Below the pieces are notes generated by a model that was given only the letters and a program-made list of their open reading frames with translations, had not been told where the DNA came from and did no database searches. This document shows, in pieces, positions 15,756-25,148 of a stretch of DNA of 64,000 bases. The position numbers and the translations under genes were made by a program. This DNA comes from Cellulomonas sp. NS3 (GTDB lineage Bacteria > Actinomycetota > Actinomycetes > Actinomycetales > Cellulomonadaceae): contig NZ_CP103289.1 in assembly GCF_024757985.1 (NCBI RefSeq), forward strand, positions 4,712,001 to 4,776,000. The letters are read 5' to 3'. How positions within the stretch are numbered: the first letter of the stretch is position 1; every line of letters starts with the position of its first letter.

Positions 15756-18700
15756 GTGCGACCACGAACAGCTCGACGCCCCAAGGCCCTCGCGGCCCTG
15801 CTGGGCCTGTCCCTGCTCGGTTCGGCGGTGACGGCGACAGCCCTGCCGGCGGCCGCAGCCGACGACGACCTGCCACCCCAGCAGCCGGGCGTCACCCTGC
15901 GGACCTACGCCCTGGGGGTGGCGCAGCAGTCGATCTGCCAGATCCGGCCCGGCACGACCCCGAACGTCGACAAGCACATGGCGACGATCGACTGGACGAC
16001 GCCCGAGGAGTTCGGCGCAGCGGACAACTTCCGCTCCGACGTGATCGCCACCCTGCACACCGCCGTCGCCGGGGAGTACACCTTCCGCCTCACCAGCGAC
16101 GACGGGTCCAGGCTCGTCGTCGACGACCAGCTCGTGGTCGACCACGACGGCCTGCACGAGGCGATCCCCAAAGACGGCGTGATCACGCTGGCCGCCGGCC
16201 ACCACGACCTGCTGGTGGAGTACTTCGAGGCCGGCTTCGACCAGGGCCTGCGCCTGGAGTGGCGCACGCCGGACGCGGACGCGTTCGTCGTCGTGCCGTC
16301 GTCGGCCCTGAGCACGGACCGGGACGTCGTGCGCGTGACCGCGCCCGGGACCAAGTCCTGTGCGGGGGACAAGGACACCCCGGGGGACGGGCTGCGGCTG
16401 GATGCCGTCCACCCGAACTACACGCTCACCGACCTGCTGCCGGACGGCTTCGAGCCCATGGTGTCGGCGCTCGACTGGACCGAGGAGGGCGACCTCGTGG
16501 TCGTCACCGCAGGGTCCGTGAGCCCGAGCGGACCGGTGCCGGACCCGGAGCCGGGCGAGGTGTTCGTGCTCAGCGGCGTGACGGGTGAGACCGACGCCGA
16601 GCAGGTGACCGTGACGAAGGTGGCCACCGGGCTGCTCAACCCCATGGGCGTAGCCGCCGTCGACGGGTCCCTCTACGTCTCGGAGCGGGACCGGCTCACG
16701 GAGCTCACCCCGGACACGGACGGCGACGGCCTGCTCGAGCACCGCACGGTGGCCGAGTGGCCGTACGGCGGCAACTTCCACGAGTTCGCCTTCGGCCTCC
16801 TCCACGACGACGACTACTTCTACGTGACGCTGTCGGTCGCGATCGACAACGGCGGCGCGACGACGGACCCACAGCTGGCCGAGAACCGCGGGACGAGCAT
16901 CCGGGTCGACCGGGAGACGGGCGAGATCCACTACGTCGCCGGTGGTCTGCGGACCCCGAACGGGCTCGGCTGGGGTCCGAAGGGCGAGATGTTCGTCATG
17001 GACAACCAGGGCGCCTGGCTGCCGTCGTCGAAGCTGCTGCACATCGAGCAGGACCGGTTCTTCAACCACTACACGAACCCCGCGGGACCGTTCGACGCGA
17101 ACCCGGTGACCAAGCCGGTGCTGTGGCTGCCCCAGAACGAGATCTCGAACTCGCCGAGCAACCCCGTGCTGCTCGAGGAGGGGCCGTTCGCCGGTCAGAT
17201 GCTCTTCGGTGACGTCACCTACGGCGGGCTGCAGCGGGCGTTCCTCGAGGAGGTCGGGGGCGAGTACCAGGGAGCAGCGTTCCGCCACACCGCCGGCCTC
17301 CAGGCCGGCGTGAACCGGACCGTCGTCGGCCCCGACGGTGCCGTCTACGTCGGCGGGATCGGCGAGGCGGGCAACTGGAGCGAGTCGGGCAAGCTCGACT
17401 ACGGGCTGCAGAAGCTCACCCCGAACGGGACGAACGCCTTCGACATGACGTCGATGAGCGTCACGGAGGAGGGCTTCGACGTCCGCTACACCCAGCCGCT
17501 GTCGGAGGAGACCGCGCAGCGGATCACGCAGGACGCCGAGGCCGGCTACGACGTGCAGCAGTGGCGCTACGTGCCCACGCAGCAGTACGGCGGCCCGAAG
17601 ATCGACGAGGAGGTGCTGCTCGTCACCGGGGCGGAGGTGTCCGAGGACCGGCGGACCGTCCGCCTGACCGTCGACGGCCTCAAGCCGGACCGCGTCGTGC
17701 ACCTGCGTTCGCCGCGGCCGTTCACCGACGCCGACGGTGACGAGCTCTGGAGCACGGAGGCCTGGTACACGCTCAACACCATCCCCGGTTACGTGGCCCC
17801 GGACGACCTCGGCTACCACGAGGCCGAGGAGGCGCAGATGCTCGGCGGCGCCTCCATCGCGATGGACCACAGCGGCTACTCCGGCTCCGGGTTCACCGCC
17901 GGTCTCCAGGCCCCGGGCGCCTCCGTGACCTTCACGACCCAGGTCGACGAGGCCGGGACCGTCCCGGTCCACCTGCGGTACGCCAACGGGCCGAACCCCT
18001 TCCAGGGCACCAAGCGCATGTCGCTGCACGTCAACGGCGTCGAGGTCGACCCGGTGGAGTTCCCGAGCACCGGGGACTGGAAGACGTGGCAGACCCTGAC
18101 CCGCGAGCTGGACCTCCGTGCGGGATCCAACACCATCTCCTTGCGCTACGAGGAGGGCGACGACGGGAACGTCAACATCGACGTCCTGCGGGTCGGTGCG
18201 GACCCGGACATCTGCGCACCGGAGGCGCCCGAGGACGGCTACACCCCGCTCTTCGACGGCACGCTGGCGAGCCTCGACGGCTGGCGCATGGCCGGGCCCG
18301 GCGGCTTCGGCCGGCAGGCCGACTGCACGCTGCGCACCCAGGGCGGTCTGGGCCTGCTCTGGTACACGGCGCAGGAGTTCGGCGAGTACACGCTCAAGCT
18401 CGACTGGAAGCTCGTGAAGGACGACAACGGCGGCGTGTTCGTCGGCTTCCCGAACCCGGGGAACGACCCGTGGGTCGCCGTCGAGCAGGGGTACGAGATC
18501 CAGATCGACGCGAGCGACGAGGCCGACCGCACGACGGGCGCCATCTACACGTTCCAGGGGGCGGACGCCGCCGCGGTCGCCCGGGCGCTCGAGCCGGTGG
18601 GGCAGTGGAACGCCTACGAGATCGAGGTGGCGGGCGAGACGATCCGCGTGCACCTCAACGGTGTGCTCGTCAACGAGTTCACCAGCACCGACCCGGCGCG

Positions 18701-19913
18701 TGACCTGTCCTCGGGCTTCGTCGGCCTGCAGAACCACGGTGCCGGCGAGGCGGTCTCCTACCGCGACGTGCGGATCCGCAGCACCTCCTCGTCCGGGACG
18801 TACGAGCTCGAGGACGGTGAGCTCGACGGCGGGGCGGAGGTCGGCACGGAGCACGCCGGGTACTCCGGCTCCGGCTACGTGCAGGGCTTCCAGACCCTCG
18901 GGGCCGGTGTCGCCACGACGGTGGACGTCGACGCCGCGGGCACGTACCCGGTGACGCTCCGCTACGCGAACGGCCCGCACCCGTTCGACGGGCCGAAGAC
19001 CGTCTCGCTGCACGTCGACGGCACCGATCTCGGGCAGGTCACCCTGCCGAGCACCGGGGAGTGGTCGGTCTGGTCGAACGTGACGGTCGACGTCCCTCTG
19101 CAGGAGGGCGGGAACACCGTCACGCTGCGCCACGAGGACGGGGACGACGGGAACGTCAACCTCGACCGGCTGCGGGTCGGCGAGGGGGTCGCGGCCTCAC
19201 CGCCCGTCACGACGGCAACGGTGAGCCCCGAGCCGGTGGACGGGTGGCACACGGTCGAGCCGATGGTGACGCTCGCCGCAGAGGACGCCGACGGCGTCGC
19301 GTCGACGCAGTACCGGCTCGACGACGGCGACTGGCTCACCTACGAGGGGCCGTTCACGGTCCCCGGGGAGGGTGAGCGCACCGTCGCTTTCCGCTCGACG
19401 GACACGCGCGGTGCCGTCGAGGAGCCGTCGACCGTGGTCGTCGCGGTGGACACGGTCGCACCCCAGGTGGCCTTCTCCGGCAATGCCGGGAGCTACACGG
19501 TCGACCAGCGGGTCACCGTCGGCTGCGCGGCGACCGACCCGGAGCCCGGGTCGGGGGTCGCCTCGACCACGTGCGCAGACGTCCAGGTCCCGGCCTGGAC
19601 GTACGGCCTCGGCACCCACGCGCTCACCGCCACGGCGACCGACGTCGCGGGGAACGTGGGCGAGGGCGCCACCGAGGTGTCGGTCACGGTCACCTTCCGG
19701 TCGCTGCGGTCGCTCGTGAACACCTTCAGCGACCGCTGGGTCACCACAGCGGTCATCAACAGCACGCTGCTGCAGGCCGAGCACACGCGGAACCCCACCG
19801 CACGCAGGATGCTCCTGACGGGCGTCGAGCGGCACATCGCGCTGCAGGTCGGCAAGGCCTTCACGGCCGAGGAGGCGGAGGTGCTCACCCCCCTGGTGAG
19901 GGCGCTGCGCTGA
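15756..19913 (+). CDS. Large secreted multidomain protein: PA14, sugar-dehydrogenase-type propeller, two CBMs, DUF1080 (3-keto-glycoside hydrolase), FIMAH
   Basis: A 1385-residue exported enzyme; GTG at 15756 with an AAGGAGG site. Signal peptide to about residue 34; PA14-like carbohydrate domain about 55-185; a glucose/sorbosone-dehydrogenase-type beta propeller about 215-675 (FEPMVSALDWTEEGDLVVV, GLNPMGVAAVDGSLYVSERDRL, NGLGWGPKGEMFVMDNQG); CBM6/35-like domain about 687-817 (YHEAEEAQMLGGA); DUF1080/3-keto-disaccharide hydrolase domain about 828-1012 (YTPLFDGTLASLDGWRMAG, GGVFVGFPNPG); a second CBM about 1016-1145; Ig/OmpL47-like domains about 1149-1312; a FIMAH domain at the C-terminus (LRSLVNTFSDRWVTTAVINSTL...). 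The fusion couples a putative C-3 sugar oxidation module with a module that acts on 3-keto sugars. Catalysis is inferred from families; nothing nearby encodes a partner oxidoreductase. Confidence 0.88.
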   Translation: MRPRTARRPKALAALLGLSLLGSAVTATALPAAAADDDLPPQQPGVTLRTYALGVAQQSICQIRPGTTPNVDKHMATIDWTTPEEFGAADNFRSDVIATLHTAVAGEYTFRLTSDDGSRLVVDDQLVVDHDGLHEAIPKDGVITLAAGHHDLLVEYFEAGFDQGLRLEWRTPDADAFVVVPSSALSTDRDVVRVTAPGTKSCAGDKDTPGDGLRLDAVHPNYTLTDLLPDGFEPMVSALDWTEEGDLVVVTAGSVSPSGPVPDPEPGEVFVLSGVTGETDAEQVTVTKVATGLLNPMGVAAVDGSLYVSERDRLTELTPDTDGDGLLEHRTVAEWPYGGNFHEFAFGLLHDDDYFYVTLSVAIDNGGATTDPQLAENRGTSIRVDRETGEIHYVAGGLRTPNGLGWGPKGEMFVMDNQGAWLPSSKLLHIEQDRFFNHYTNPAGPFDANPVTKPVLWLPQNEISNSPSNPVLLEEGPFAGQMLFGDVTYGGLQRAFLEEVGGEYQGAAFRHTAGLQAGVNRTVVGPDGAVYVGGIGEAGNWSESGKLDYGLQKLTPNGTNAFDMTSMSVTEEGFDVRYTQPLSEETAQRITQDAEAGYDVQQWRYVPTQQYGGPKIDEEVLLVTGAEVSEDRRTVRLTVDGLKPDRVVHLRSPRPFTDADGDELWSTEAWYTLNTIPGYVAPDDLGYHEAEEAQMLGGASIAMDHSGYSGSGFTAGLQAPGASVTFTTQVDEAGTVPVHLRYANGPNPFQGTKRMSLHVNGVEVDPVEFPSTGDWKTWQTLTRELDLRAGSNTISLRYEEGDDGNVNIDVLRVGADPDICAPEAPEDGYTPLFDGTLASLDGWRMAGPGGFGRQADCTLRTQGGLGLLWYTAQEFGEYTLKLDWKLVKDDNGGVFVGFPNPGNDPWVAVEQGYEIQIDASDEADRTTGAIYTFQGADAAAVARALEPVGQWNAYEIEVAGETIRVHLNGVLVNEFTSTDPARDLSSGFVGLQNHGAGEAVSYRDVRIRSTSSSGTYELEDGELDGGAEVGTEHAGYSGSGYVQGFQTLGAGVATTVDVDAAGTYPVTLRYANGPHPFDGPKTVSLHVDGTDLGQVTLPSTGEWSVWSNVTVDVPLQEGGNTVTLRHEDGDDGNVNLDRLRVGEGVAASPPVTTATVSPEPVDGWHTVEPMVTLAAEDADGVASTQYRLDDGDWLTYEGPFTVPGEGERTVAFRSTDTRGAVEEPSTVVVAVDTVAPQVAFSGNAGSYTVDQRVTVGCAATDPEPGSGVASTTCADVQVPAWTYGLGTHALTATATDVAGNVGEGATEVSVTVTFRSLRSLVNTFSDRWVTTAVINSTLLQAEHTRNPTARRMLLTGVERHIALQVGKAFTAEEAEVLTPLVRALR

Positions 19914-19935
19914 GGAGGCGGCTGACGAGTCGGCG

Positions 19936-19967
19936 GGAGGAGCCCGGCACCGGACCCGGGCTCCTCC
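19936..19967. terminator. Hairpin terminator between the convergent secreted-protein and selO genes
   Basis: GGAGGAGCCCGG (19936-19947) pairs perfectly with CCGGGCTCCTCC (19956-19967) across an 8-base loop, 23 bp after the stop of the large secreted protein. It can act on both strands since selO converges from the right. The rest of 19914-20110 shows no gene. Confidence 0.7.
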
Positions 19968-20110
19968 CCCGACCGCGTCCTCGCCGGGCGGACGTTCCCA
20001 GCCGTCCGGCACGGGAGCGGCTGCCCATCGCGTCTCGGGCAGGCACGCGTGCCGCGCGCTCGTCGTCGTCCCCGTCCTCGAGGTCGACGTGCTCGTGGAC
20101 GGTAGCGCCG

Positions 20111-21574
20111 TCAGGTGCCGCAGAAGGTCCGGTAGGCGCCGAAGTCCTCGGGGGCGGGGGCGGCGTAGCGCTCGAGGCCGGCTCGCTCCTCGAAGGGAGC
20201 CGACACGGCGGCGAGCAACCCGTGGAGCGGATCGAGGTCGCCCGCGACCGCGGCGTCCAGCGCCTCCTCGACGAGGTGGTTGCGGGGGATGTAGACGGGG
20301 TTGACCCGGTCCATCGACGGCGCGTCGGGGGTCAGGGCGAGCCACCGCGCCAGCCACCCGTCGAGCGCCGCAGCGTCCGGGACCAGGCTGCGCACCGGGT
20401 CTGCGTCGCCGCGAGCGGCCGAGGCGAGCCGGCGGAAGAAGGACGTGTGATCGACGCGCTCCTCCTGCAGGAGCGTGAACAGGTCGTCCACCAGCGTCCC
20501 CGTCGCCGCATCGTCGGAGCCCTCCGGCAGGCCGAGCTTGGCACGCATGCCGGCGGACCACGCCGCGCTGTACCTCACCCGGAAGGTGCTCAGCGCCGCC
20601 GTGGCCAGCTCGACGGCCGCCTCGGCGTCCTCGTGCAGCAGCGGCAGGAGGGCCTCGGCCAGGCGAGCCAGGTTCCACTCGGCGATGACCGGCTGGTTGC
20701 CGTAGGCGTAGCGGCCCTCGGTGTCGATGGAGCTGTAGACGGCCGCGACGTCGAAGGCGTCCATGAAGGCGCACGGCCCGTAGTCGATGGTCTCGCCGGA
20801 GATCGTCATGTTGTCGGTGTTCATGACGCCGTGGACGAAGCCCACCAGCATCCACCGGGCGACGAGGGCCGCCTGCGCGGCGACGACCGCCTCGAGGAGG
20901 GCGAGAACCGGGTTCTCGGCCTCCGCAGCGGCCGGGTGGTGGCGGGCGACGGCGTGGTCGGCGAGGCGGCGCAGGAGGTCGACGTCCCCGGTGGCCCGGG
21001 CGTACTGGAAGCTCCCCACGCGCAGGTGGCTGCTCGCCACGCGGGCGAGCAGCGCGCCGGGCAGCATGGTCTCGCGGCGCACCGGACGGCCGGTCGCCAC
21101 GACGGCGAGGGAGCGCGTCGTCGGGATGCCGAGCGCGTGCATCGCCTCGCCGAGGACGTGCTCACGCACCATGGGCCCCACGGCGGCGAAACCGTCGCCG
21201 CCTCGGGCGAAGGGCGTCGGGCCGGACCCCTTGAGGTGCAGGTCGCGCACGTCACCGCCGACGTCGACGAGCTCACCGAGCAGCAGCGCGCGCCCGTCAC
21301 CCAGGCGCGGGGAGAAGCCGCCGAACTGGTGCCCGGAGTAGGCCTGCGCGACGGGCCGTGCGCCGTCCGGCACCCGGGCGCCCACGAGGAAGGCCACGCC
21401 GTCCTCGCTCCGCAGCCACGCCGGGTCCAGGCCCAGCTCGGCGGCCAGCGACTCACCGAGCACGAGCAGCTGCGGGGCGGGCGCCGTCTCCGCCTGCCAG
21501 GGCACGGCCATCTCGGGGAGCTCCCGCGCGAAGCGGTCACCCAGCGTGATGGTCGATGCCGGTGCGACGCTCAT
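20111..21574 (-). CDS. selO: Protein adenylyltransferase SelO (YdiU/UPF0061)
   Basis: A 487-residue pseudokinase-fold enzyme that transfers AMP from ATP to protein Ser/Thr/Tyr, linked to redox stress. The family signatures are all present: [18 protein letters not shown] near the N-terminus, [68 protein letters not shown] (the Asn and Asp metal ligands), RYAYGNQP and the C-terminal YRTFCGT with the conserved Cys. Length matches the family. The ATG at 21574 was chosen because TACTGT ends six bases upstream (leaderless pattern); a longer frame to 21640 lacks support. It converges with the large secreted protein across a terminator. Confidence 0.93.
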   Translation of the reverse strand: MSVAPASTITLGDRFARELPEMAVPWQAETAPAPQLLVLGESLAAELGLDPAWLRSEDGVAFLVGARVPDGARPVAQAYSGHQFGGFSPRLGDGRALLLGELVDVGGDVRDLHLKGSGPTPFARGGDGFAAVGPMVREHVLGEAMHALGIPTTRSLAVVATGRPVRRETMLPGALLARVASSHLRVGSFQYARATGDVDLLRRLADHAVARHHPAAAEAENPVLALLEAVVAAQAALVARWMLVGFVHGVMNTDNMTISGETIDYGPCAFMDAFDVAAVYSSIDTEGRYAYGNQPVIAEWNLARLAEALLPLLHEDAEAAVELATAALSTFRVRYSAAWSAGMRAKLGLPEGSDDAATGTLVDDLFTLLQEERVDHTSFFRRLASAARGDADPVRSLVPDAAALDGWLARWLALTPDAPSMDRVNPVYIPRNHLVEEALDAAVAGDLDPLHGLLAAVSAPFEERAGLERYAAPAPEDFGAYRTFCGT

Positions 21575-21709
21575 CGATCCACAGTACGTCGCCCACCGTG
21601 AGCGGCGACCCGGGGAGCCGTTCGGTGCGCGCCGGCCCATCGCCCACGGACCTGGTGACCGGGACCTGTGCGCCGACCCGACCGCGGAGTACCCCTGCGG
21701 GATGGTCGG

Positions 21710-21719
21710 AGAGCGCTCT
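21710..21719. promoter_or_regulatory. Distal CebR/CelR-like half-strength operator
   Basis: AGAGCGCTCT is a perfect 10-bp palindrome, sharing its core with the stronger site centred 87 bp downstream. Two sites at that distance (about eight helical turns) could allow looping by a LacI-type repressor. Weak on its own. Confidence 0.4.
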
Positions 21720-21791
21720 GACGGCGGTGAACGGTCCGGACGAGAAGCGTGCGAACGGCCGCACGACTCTGCGGCTACTGCCGCCCGGCCA

Positions 21792-21820
21792 TTGAGAGAG
21801 CGCTCTCTGGCGCGTACGGT
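21792..21820 (+). promoter_or_regulatory. Promoter with LacI-type operator for the CBM6-DUF1996 gene
   Basis: TTGAGA (21792-21797), 17 bp, TACGGT (21815-21820) is a good promoter 35 bp before the ATG. AGAGAGCGCTCTCT (21795-21808), a perfect 14-bp palindrome, overlaps the -35 and spacer. It resembles the TGGGAGCGCTCCCA operators bound by CelR/CebR repressors that respond to cellobiose in actinobacteria (established for that family), so this gene is probably induced during polysaccharide growth (inference). Confidence 0.7.
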
Positions 21821-21855
21821 TCGCTACGTCCGTGTGGTCCGATCTTGGAGGAATC

Positions 21856-23292
21856 ATGAAGAGCAGACACACGCGGACGGCAGCGTCGCCGACCGCAGCA
21901 GGACGCGGCCCGACGTCACGTGGACGCCGTGCGGTCGCCGCCCTGATCCTCGCCGCTGCCGGCGCGCTCGCCGTGACCGTCGGACCGAGCAGCGCAGCAT
22001 CCGCAGCGGAGACCGTCACGGTCCAGGCGGAGTCGTACAGCGCCCAGTCGGGCGCCGGGACCGAGAACACGGCCGACACGGGCGGCGGCCGGAACGTCGG
22101 CTGGCTCGCCGACGGTGACTGGCTGCGGTACGACGACGTCAACCTCGGGCTGACCGGCGCCCACAAGGCCACCCTGCGTCTGGCCTCGGCGAGCAGCGCC
22201 GGCGGCACCGTGGAGCTGCGTGCGGACTCACGCACCGGCCCTCTGCTGGGAACGTTCGCCGTGTCGTCCACGGGCGGATGGCAGACGTGGACCACGAAGA
22301 CCGCGAGCTCGATGACGATGGCCACCGGCAGGCACACCGTCTACCTCGTCCTGCGCAGCCCTCAGGCCGGCGACTTCGTCAACCTCAACTGGTTCACGAT
22401 CACCGCGGACGAGTCGCACACCATGCCCCCGATGCCGACGGCGGGCTGGATCCCCGTCGACGCTGCCCAGCAGGCCGCGGACACCGCGGCGTTCTTCGCC
22501 CTCACGCCCGAGCCGATCACCGACAACCCGGTCCGGGTCCCCGAGTTCCACGCCCTGTGCCAGGTGAGCCACCACCTCAACGACGACCCGATCGTCGCCC
22601 CGAACCAGCCCGGCGCCTCGCACAACCACACCTTCATCGGGGCGACGACCACGAATGCGGCCTCGACGTTCGACTCCCTCAAGGCCGGCGGCACGAACTG
22701 CAACCCGGTCGAGGACAAGTCGGCCTACTGGGTCCCGACCCTCTACTCGAACGGCAAGGCCGTGGACCCCGTCGGCGGGGTCATCGTCTACTACGGATCG
22801 AGCCTGCAGGACCCGAGCCGGGTTCAGCCCTTCCCTGAGGGCTTCCGGATGATCGCCGGCAACGCCAAGCAGCAGACGGACACCCCGGACAAGCAGGGCA
22901 ACCACTTCTGGTGCGCGGGCATCGGCGGGGCCACCGGCAGGACCGCGGACGGCGTCATGCCGATCTGCGCGCCCACCGCCCAGCTCACCTACCAGCTGGT
23001 GTTCCCTCAGTGCTGGGACGGCAAGCACCTCGACAGCCCGGACCACAAGGCCCACGTCGCGAACCCGGTCTCGGGGAGCTGCCCGACGACCCACCCGGTC
23101 GCGATCCCGCACCTGTCGTTCGTCTTCTCCTACCCGCACGGGATGGACACGACGAACGTCACGCTCGCCTCGGGGTCGACGTTCTCGATGCACGGTGACT
23201 TCTTCAACGCCTGGGAGCCGGCAGCCCAGGCGCAGCGAGTGCGGACCTGCATCAACCAGTCCGCGAAGTGCAACGCGGCGGGCGGCTTCTGA
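21856..23292 (+). CDS. Secreted CBM6 + DUF1996 protein
   Basis: A 478-residue exported protein; GGAGG ribosome site before the ATG at 21856. After a signal peptide (to about residue 50) comes a CBM6-type carbohydrate-binding module, about 55-190 (VTVQAESYSAQSGAGTENT, GRNVGWLADGDWLRYDDVNL, FVNLNWFTI). The rest, about 200-478, is a DUF1996 domain: VPEFHALCQVSHHLNDDPIV, SHNHTFIGATTTN, YWVPTLYSNGK, QCWDGKHLDSPDHKAHVA, PHLSFVFSYPHGMD. The HNHxF histidines and CWDG are strongly conserved in that domain, found in fungi and actinobacteria on secreted proteins, activity unknown. The CelR-like operator and the CBM point to plant or fungal polysaccharide use. Confidence 0.88.
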   Translation: MKSRHTRTAASPTAAGRGPTSRGRRAVAALILAAAGALAVTVGPSSAASAAETVTVQAESYSAQSGAGTENTADTGGGRNVGWLADGDWLRYDDVNLGLTGAHKATLRLASASSAGGTVELRADSRTGPLLGTFAVSSTGGWQTWTTKTASSMTMATGRHTVYLVLRSPQAGDFVNLNWFTITADESHTMPPMPTAGWIPVDAAQQAADTAAFFALTPEPITDNPVRVPEFHALCQVSHHLNDDPIVAPNQPGASHNHTFIGATTTNAASTFDSLKAGGTNCNPVEDKSAYWVPTLYSNGKAVDPVGGVIVYYGSSLQDPSRVQPFPEGFRMIAGNAKQQTDTPDKQGNHFWCAGIGGATGRTADGVMPICAPTAQLTYQLVFPQCWDGKHLDSPDHKAHVANPVSGSCPTTHPVAIPHLSFVFSYPHGMDTTNVTLASGSTFSMHGDFFNAWEPAAQAQRVRTCINQSAKCNAAGGF

Positions 23293-23309
23293 CCCGTCGT
23301 GACCCGGGG

Positions 23310-23342
23310 AGACCCGGTCCGGCCACGGGCCGGGCCGGGTCT
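23310..23342 (+). terminator. Strong hairpin terminator after the CBM6-DUF1996 gene
   Basis: A 15-bp stem, AGACCCGGTCCGGCC (23310-23324) and GGCCGGGCCGGGTCT (23328-23342), with one G-T pair and a 3-base loop, starting 18 bp after the stop codon. The remaining bases to 23487 contain no gene. Confidence 0.75.
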
Positions 23343-23487
23343 TCCGGCGCGCTCGGCGACGAGGACGGCCCGGCCGTCCGACGGCCGGCTCTCGGCCGAC
23401 GCGTGATCGGCGAAGCAGCCGCAACGAACGACCCGGTCGGCGGGTGACGCGGCGCCCCGTGTCGGAGGGCCGTGGTGGCATGGCGAC

Positions 23488-24258
23488 GTGCGGGACGACC
23501 ACGACGACGAGGACGACCTCGGTCCGGTCCGGTGCGCCCGCCGGGCGACCTCCGACCGGACGAGCTTCGTGGTCACCAGCGTGACGCCGGAGCTCCTCGA
23601 CGCCGTGCGAGCCGCCGGCTTCCAGGAGGGCGCGGACGGGTGGGCGAAGTCGTTCCCGTCCGACACGCCGCACCTCGACGAGGCGTGGGCGAGCTTTCGG
23701 CGCCTGCTGGTCCCGTGGCTTCGGCAGGCGGCGAGGCTCGATCCCGTCCCGTGGGCCGAGGCGCTCGCCGAGACGGCCGACCGGCTCGACGCGGCGGGGA
23801 TCGACTGGTGGCTCACCGGTAGCACGGCACTCGCCGTGCGGGGCGTGGACGTCGCGCCCGGCGACGTCGACCTCGTCGTGGCCGACCAGGACGCGCACAC
23901 CGTCGGTGACCTGCTGCTGGACGGCCTGGTCGAGCCCGTGGCCCCGGCGGCCTGGTTCTGCCGCTGGTGGGGCCGCGCCTTCCTCGGCGCCCGCGTCGAG
24001 TGGGTCGGTGGGGTCGGGCCGGCGGCCGACGAGCCGCTGCCGCGTCGTACTCCGACCGGCCACCGGTCTCGACCGGTCACCAGTCCATGTGTGCAGTCTG
24101 CTCAGTGGGTGCCCGGCTCGGCGATGGTCGCGCGGGTGTGCGGGCTGCGTCCTCGTGGGACTGGCCCGGCGGAACACGCTCCGGGCAGCTGCCGTCGAGC
24201 GACCCCGCCTGAGTCCCTCGAGCCCTCGGAGCCCTGCCCCGACTCGCGATGGTCGTGA
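23488..24258 (+). CDS. Nucleotidyltransferase-like protein, C-terminus probably decayed
   Basis: The first ~185 residues read as a real protein: a helical lead-in, then ADRLDAAGIDWWLTGSTALAVRGVDVAPGDVDLVVADQD, which is the nucleotidyltransferase-fold signature (GS...D-x-D) of the MNT/AbiEii/aminoglycoside group, and an ARVEWVGGV strand. After about base 24045 the translation turns into Arg/Pro/Ser-rich sequence with stray Cys and no family character, and codon bias fades. Intact relatives continue with a helical C-terminal half. A frameshift or a recombination junction near 24045 is likely. Start GTG 23488. It stands at the left edge of a scarred region with IS-end repeats. Role unknown; could be an antitoxin/transferase relic. 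Confidence 0.55.
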   Translation: MRDDHDDEDDLGPVRCARRATSDRTSFVVTSVTPELLDAVRAAGFQEGADGWAKSFPSDTPHLDEAWASFRRLLVPWLRQAARLDPVPWAEALAETADRLDAAGIDWWLTGSTALAVRGVDVAPGDVDLVVADQDAHTVGDLLLDGLVEPVAPAAWFCRWWGRAFLGARVEWVGGVGPAADEPLPRRTPTGHRSRPVTSPCVQSAQWVPGSAMVARVCGLRPRGTGPAEHAPGSCRRATPPESLEPSEPCPDSRWS

Positions 24259-24345
24259 CCGTGGGCCATGATCCGGGGGCTTTCGAATCATCGGAAGCAC
24301 CAGACCCTCCGGCAGGCTCGCCGGGCCCCTTCCCTTGGAGTGCTC

Positions 24346-24558
24346 ATGCTCGCGATCGTCGCTGCCGCGATCTTCGCCCTCGCCCTGCTCCTCGACCTCG
24401 TCGAGGCGAACGTCGGGGACGCTCTGACCCCACAGACGCTGATGTTTGCCGGTCTGTTCTTCCTCGCGCTGCACCTGGGAGGCGTCGGCGGCGCGTCGCC
24501 GGTGAACGGCGGCTGGCGGGGGCGTGGGCGGCGTGGGGGAAGTTCCCGCCGGCGGTAG
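24346..24558 (+). CDS. Small two-helix membrane protein
   Basis: A 70-residue protein with two hydrophobic segments (MLAIVAAAIFALALLLDLV and TLMFAGLFFLALHLGGV) and a basic Gly/Arg tail (RGRGRRGGSSRRR). The ATG at 24346 has a GGAG ribosome site. Similar very small two-helix proteins are common in actinobacterial genomes without a known role. Codon bias is good through the helices. No operon partner. Confidence 0.5.
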   Translation: MLAIVAAAIFALALLLDLVEANVGDALTPQTLMFAGLFFLALHLGGVGGASPVNGGWRGRGRRGGSSRRR

Positions 24559-24770
24559 GGGCTCGTACCACCCGCTCCGTCATCACGCCGGAATGCACCA
24601 AGGGAGGAGCCGCACGGGCAGCTTCCACCGCCGCTGGGCCCGGCGGCGGGAACATCCCTGCGACCAGCATCCGCTGCCAACCCTTCGGTACAGGCACCGG
24701 GACCCTCGACGTCCGGCAGCGCGGTGGTCTCGGGCCTGGCACGGCGGCCGACGTCCGCGACCGCAGACGG

Positions 24771-25079
24771 TCAGCCTCGGCGGCGGTGCCGGTCGACGAA
24801 CGAGGAAAGGCCGAGCGCCGCGAACGTGGCTGGCCAGCACGCCCAGACCCACCACGGCGAGTAGTCGGTCGCCTTGGGAGAGATTCCGACGGCGAAGAAC
24901 CCGACCGCGGCGAACGTCCAGGCCTTCGAGGCACGGGAGCTCTCGGTCCACTCTCGGCGCCGCTCGGCGTCCCGCTCTCGTGTCTCGGGCGACCTGTGCC
25001 GGTGGTGGTACACCGCCGCCAGGACGACGAGCACGATGAAGAGCGCGAGCCCGATCAGGATCGTGGTGTCGGACGGCAC
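24771..25079 (-). CDS. Small membrane protein, hypothetical
   Basis: A 102-residue protein: an N-terminal membrane helix (TTILIGLALFIVLVVLAAVYHH), a charged stretch (RSPETRERDAERRREW) and two further hydrophobic segments (KAWTFAAVGFFAVGI; WWVWACWPATFAALGL). Start GTG 25079 fits the first helix; a longer start at 25115 is possible. No family recognised. It lies between a 24559-24770 stretch in which I see no feature and the IS-end-like repeats at 25149. Confidence 0.5.
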   Translation of the reverse strand: MPSDTTILIGLALFIVLVVLAAVYHHRHRSPETRERDAERRREWTESSRASKAWTFAAVGFFAVGISPKATDYSPWWVWACWPATFAALGLSSFVDRHRRRG

Positions 25080-25148
25080 GGCGCCGACCGTACCGGGGCT
25101 GACCGGCCTCCGCACCGCGCAGGCTCTCGGTCAGCGGGCGCCCTGGGC

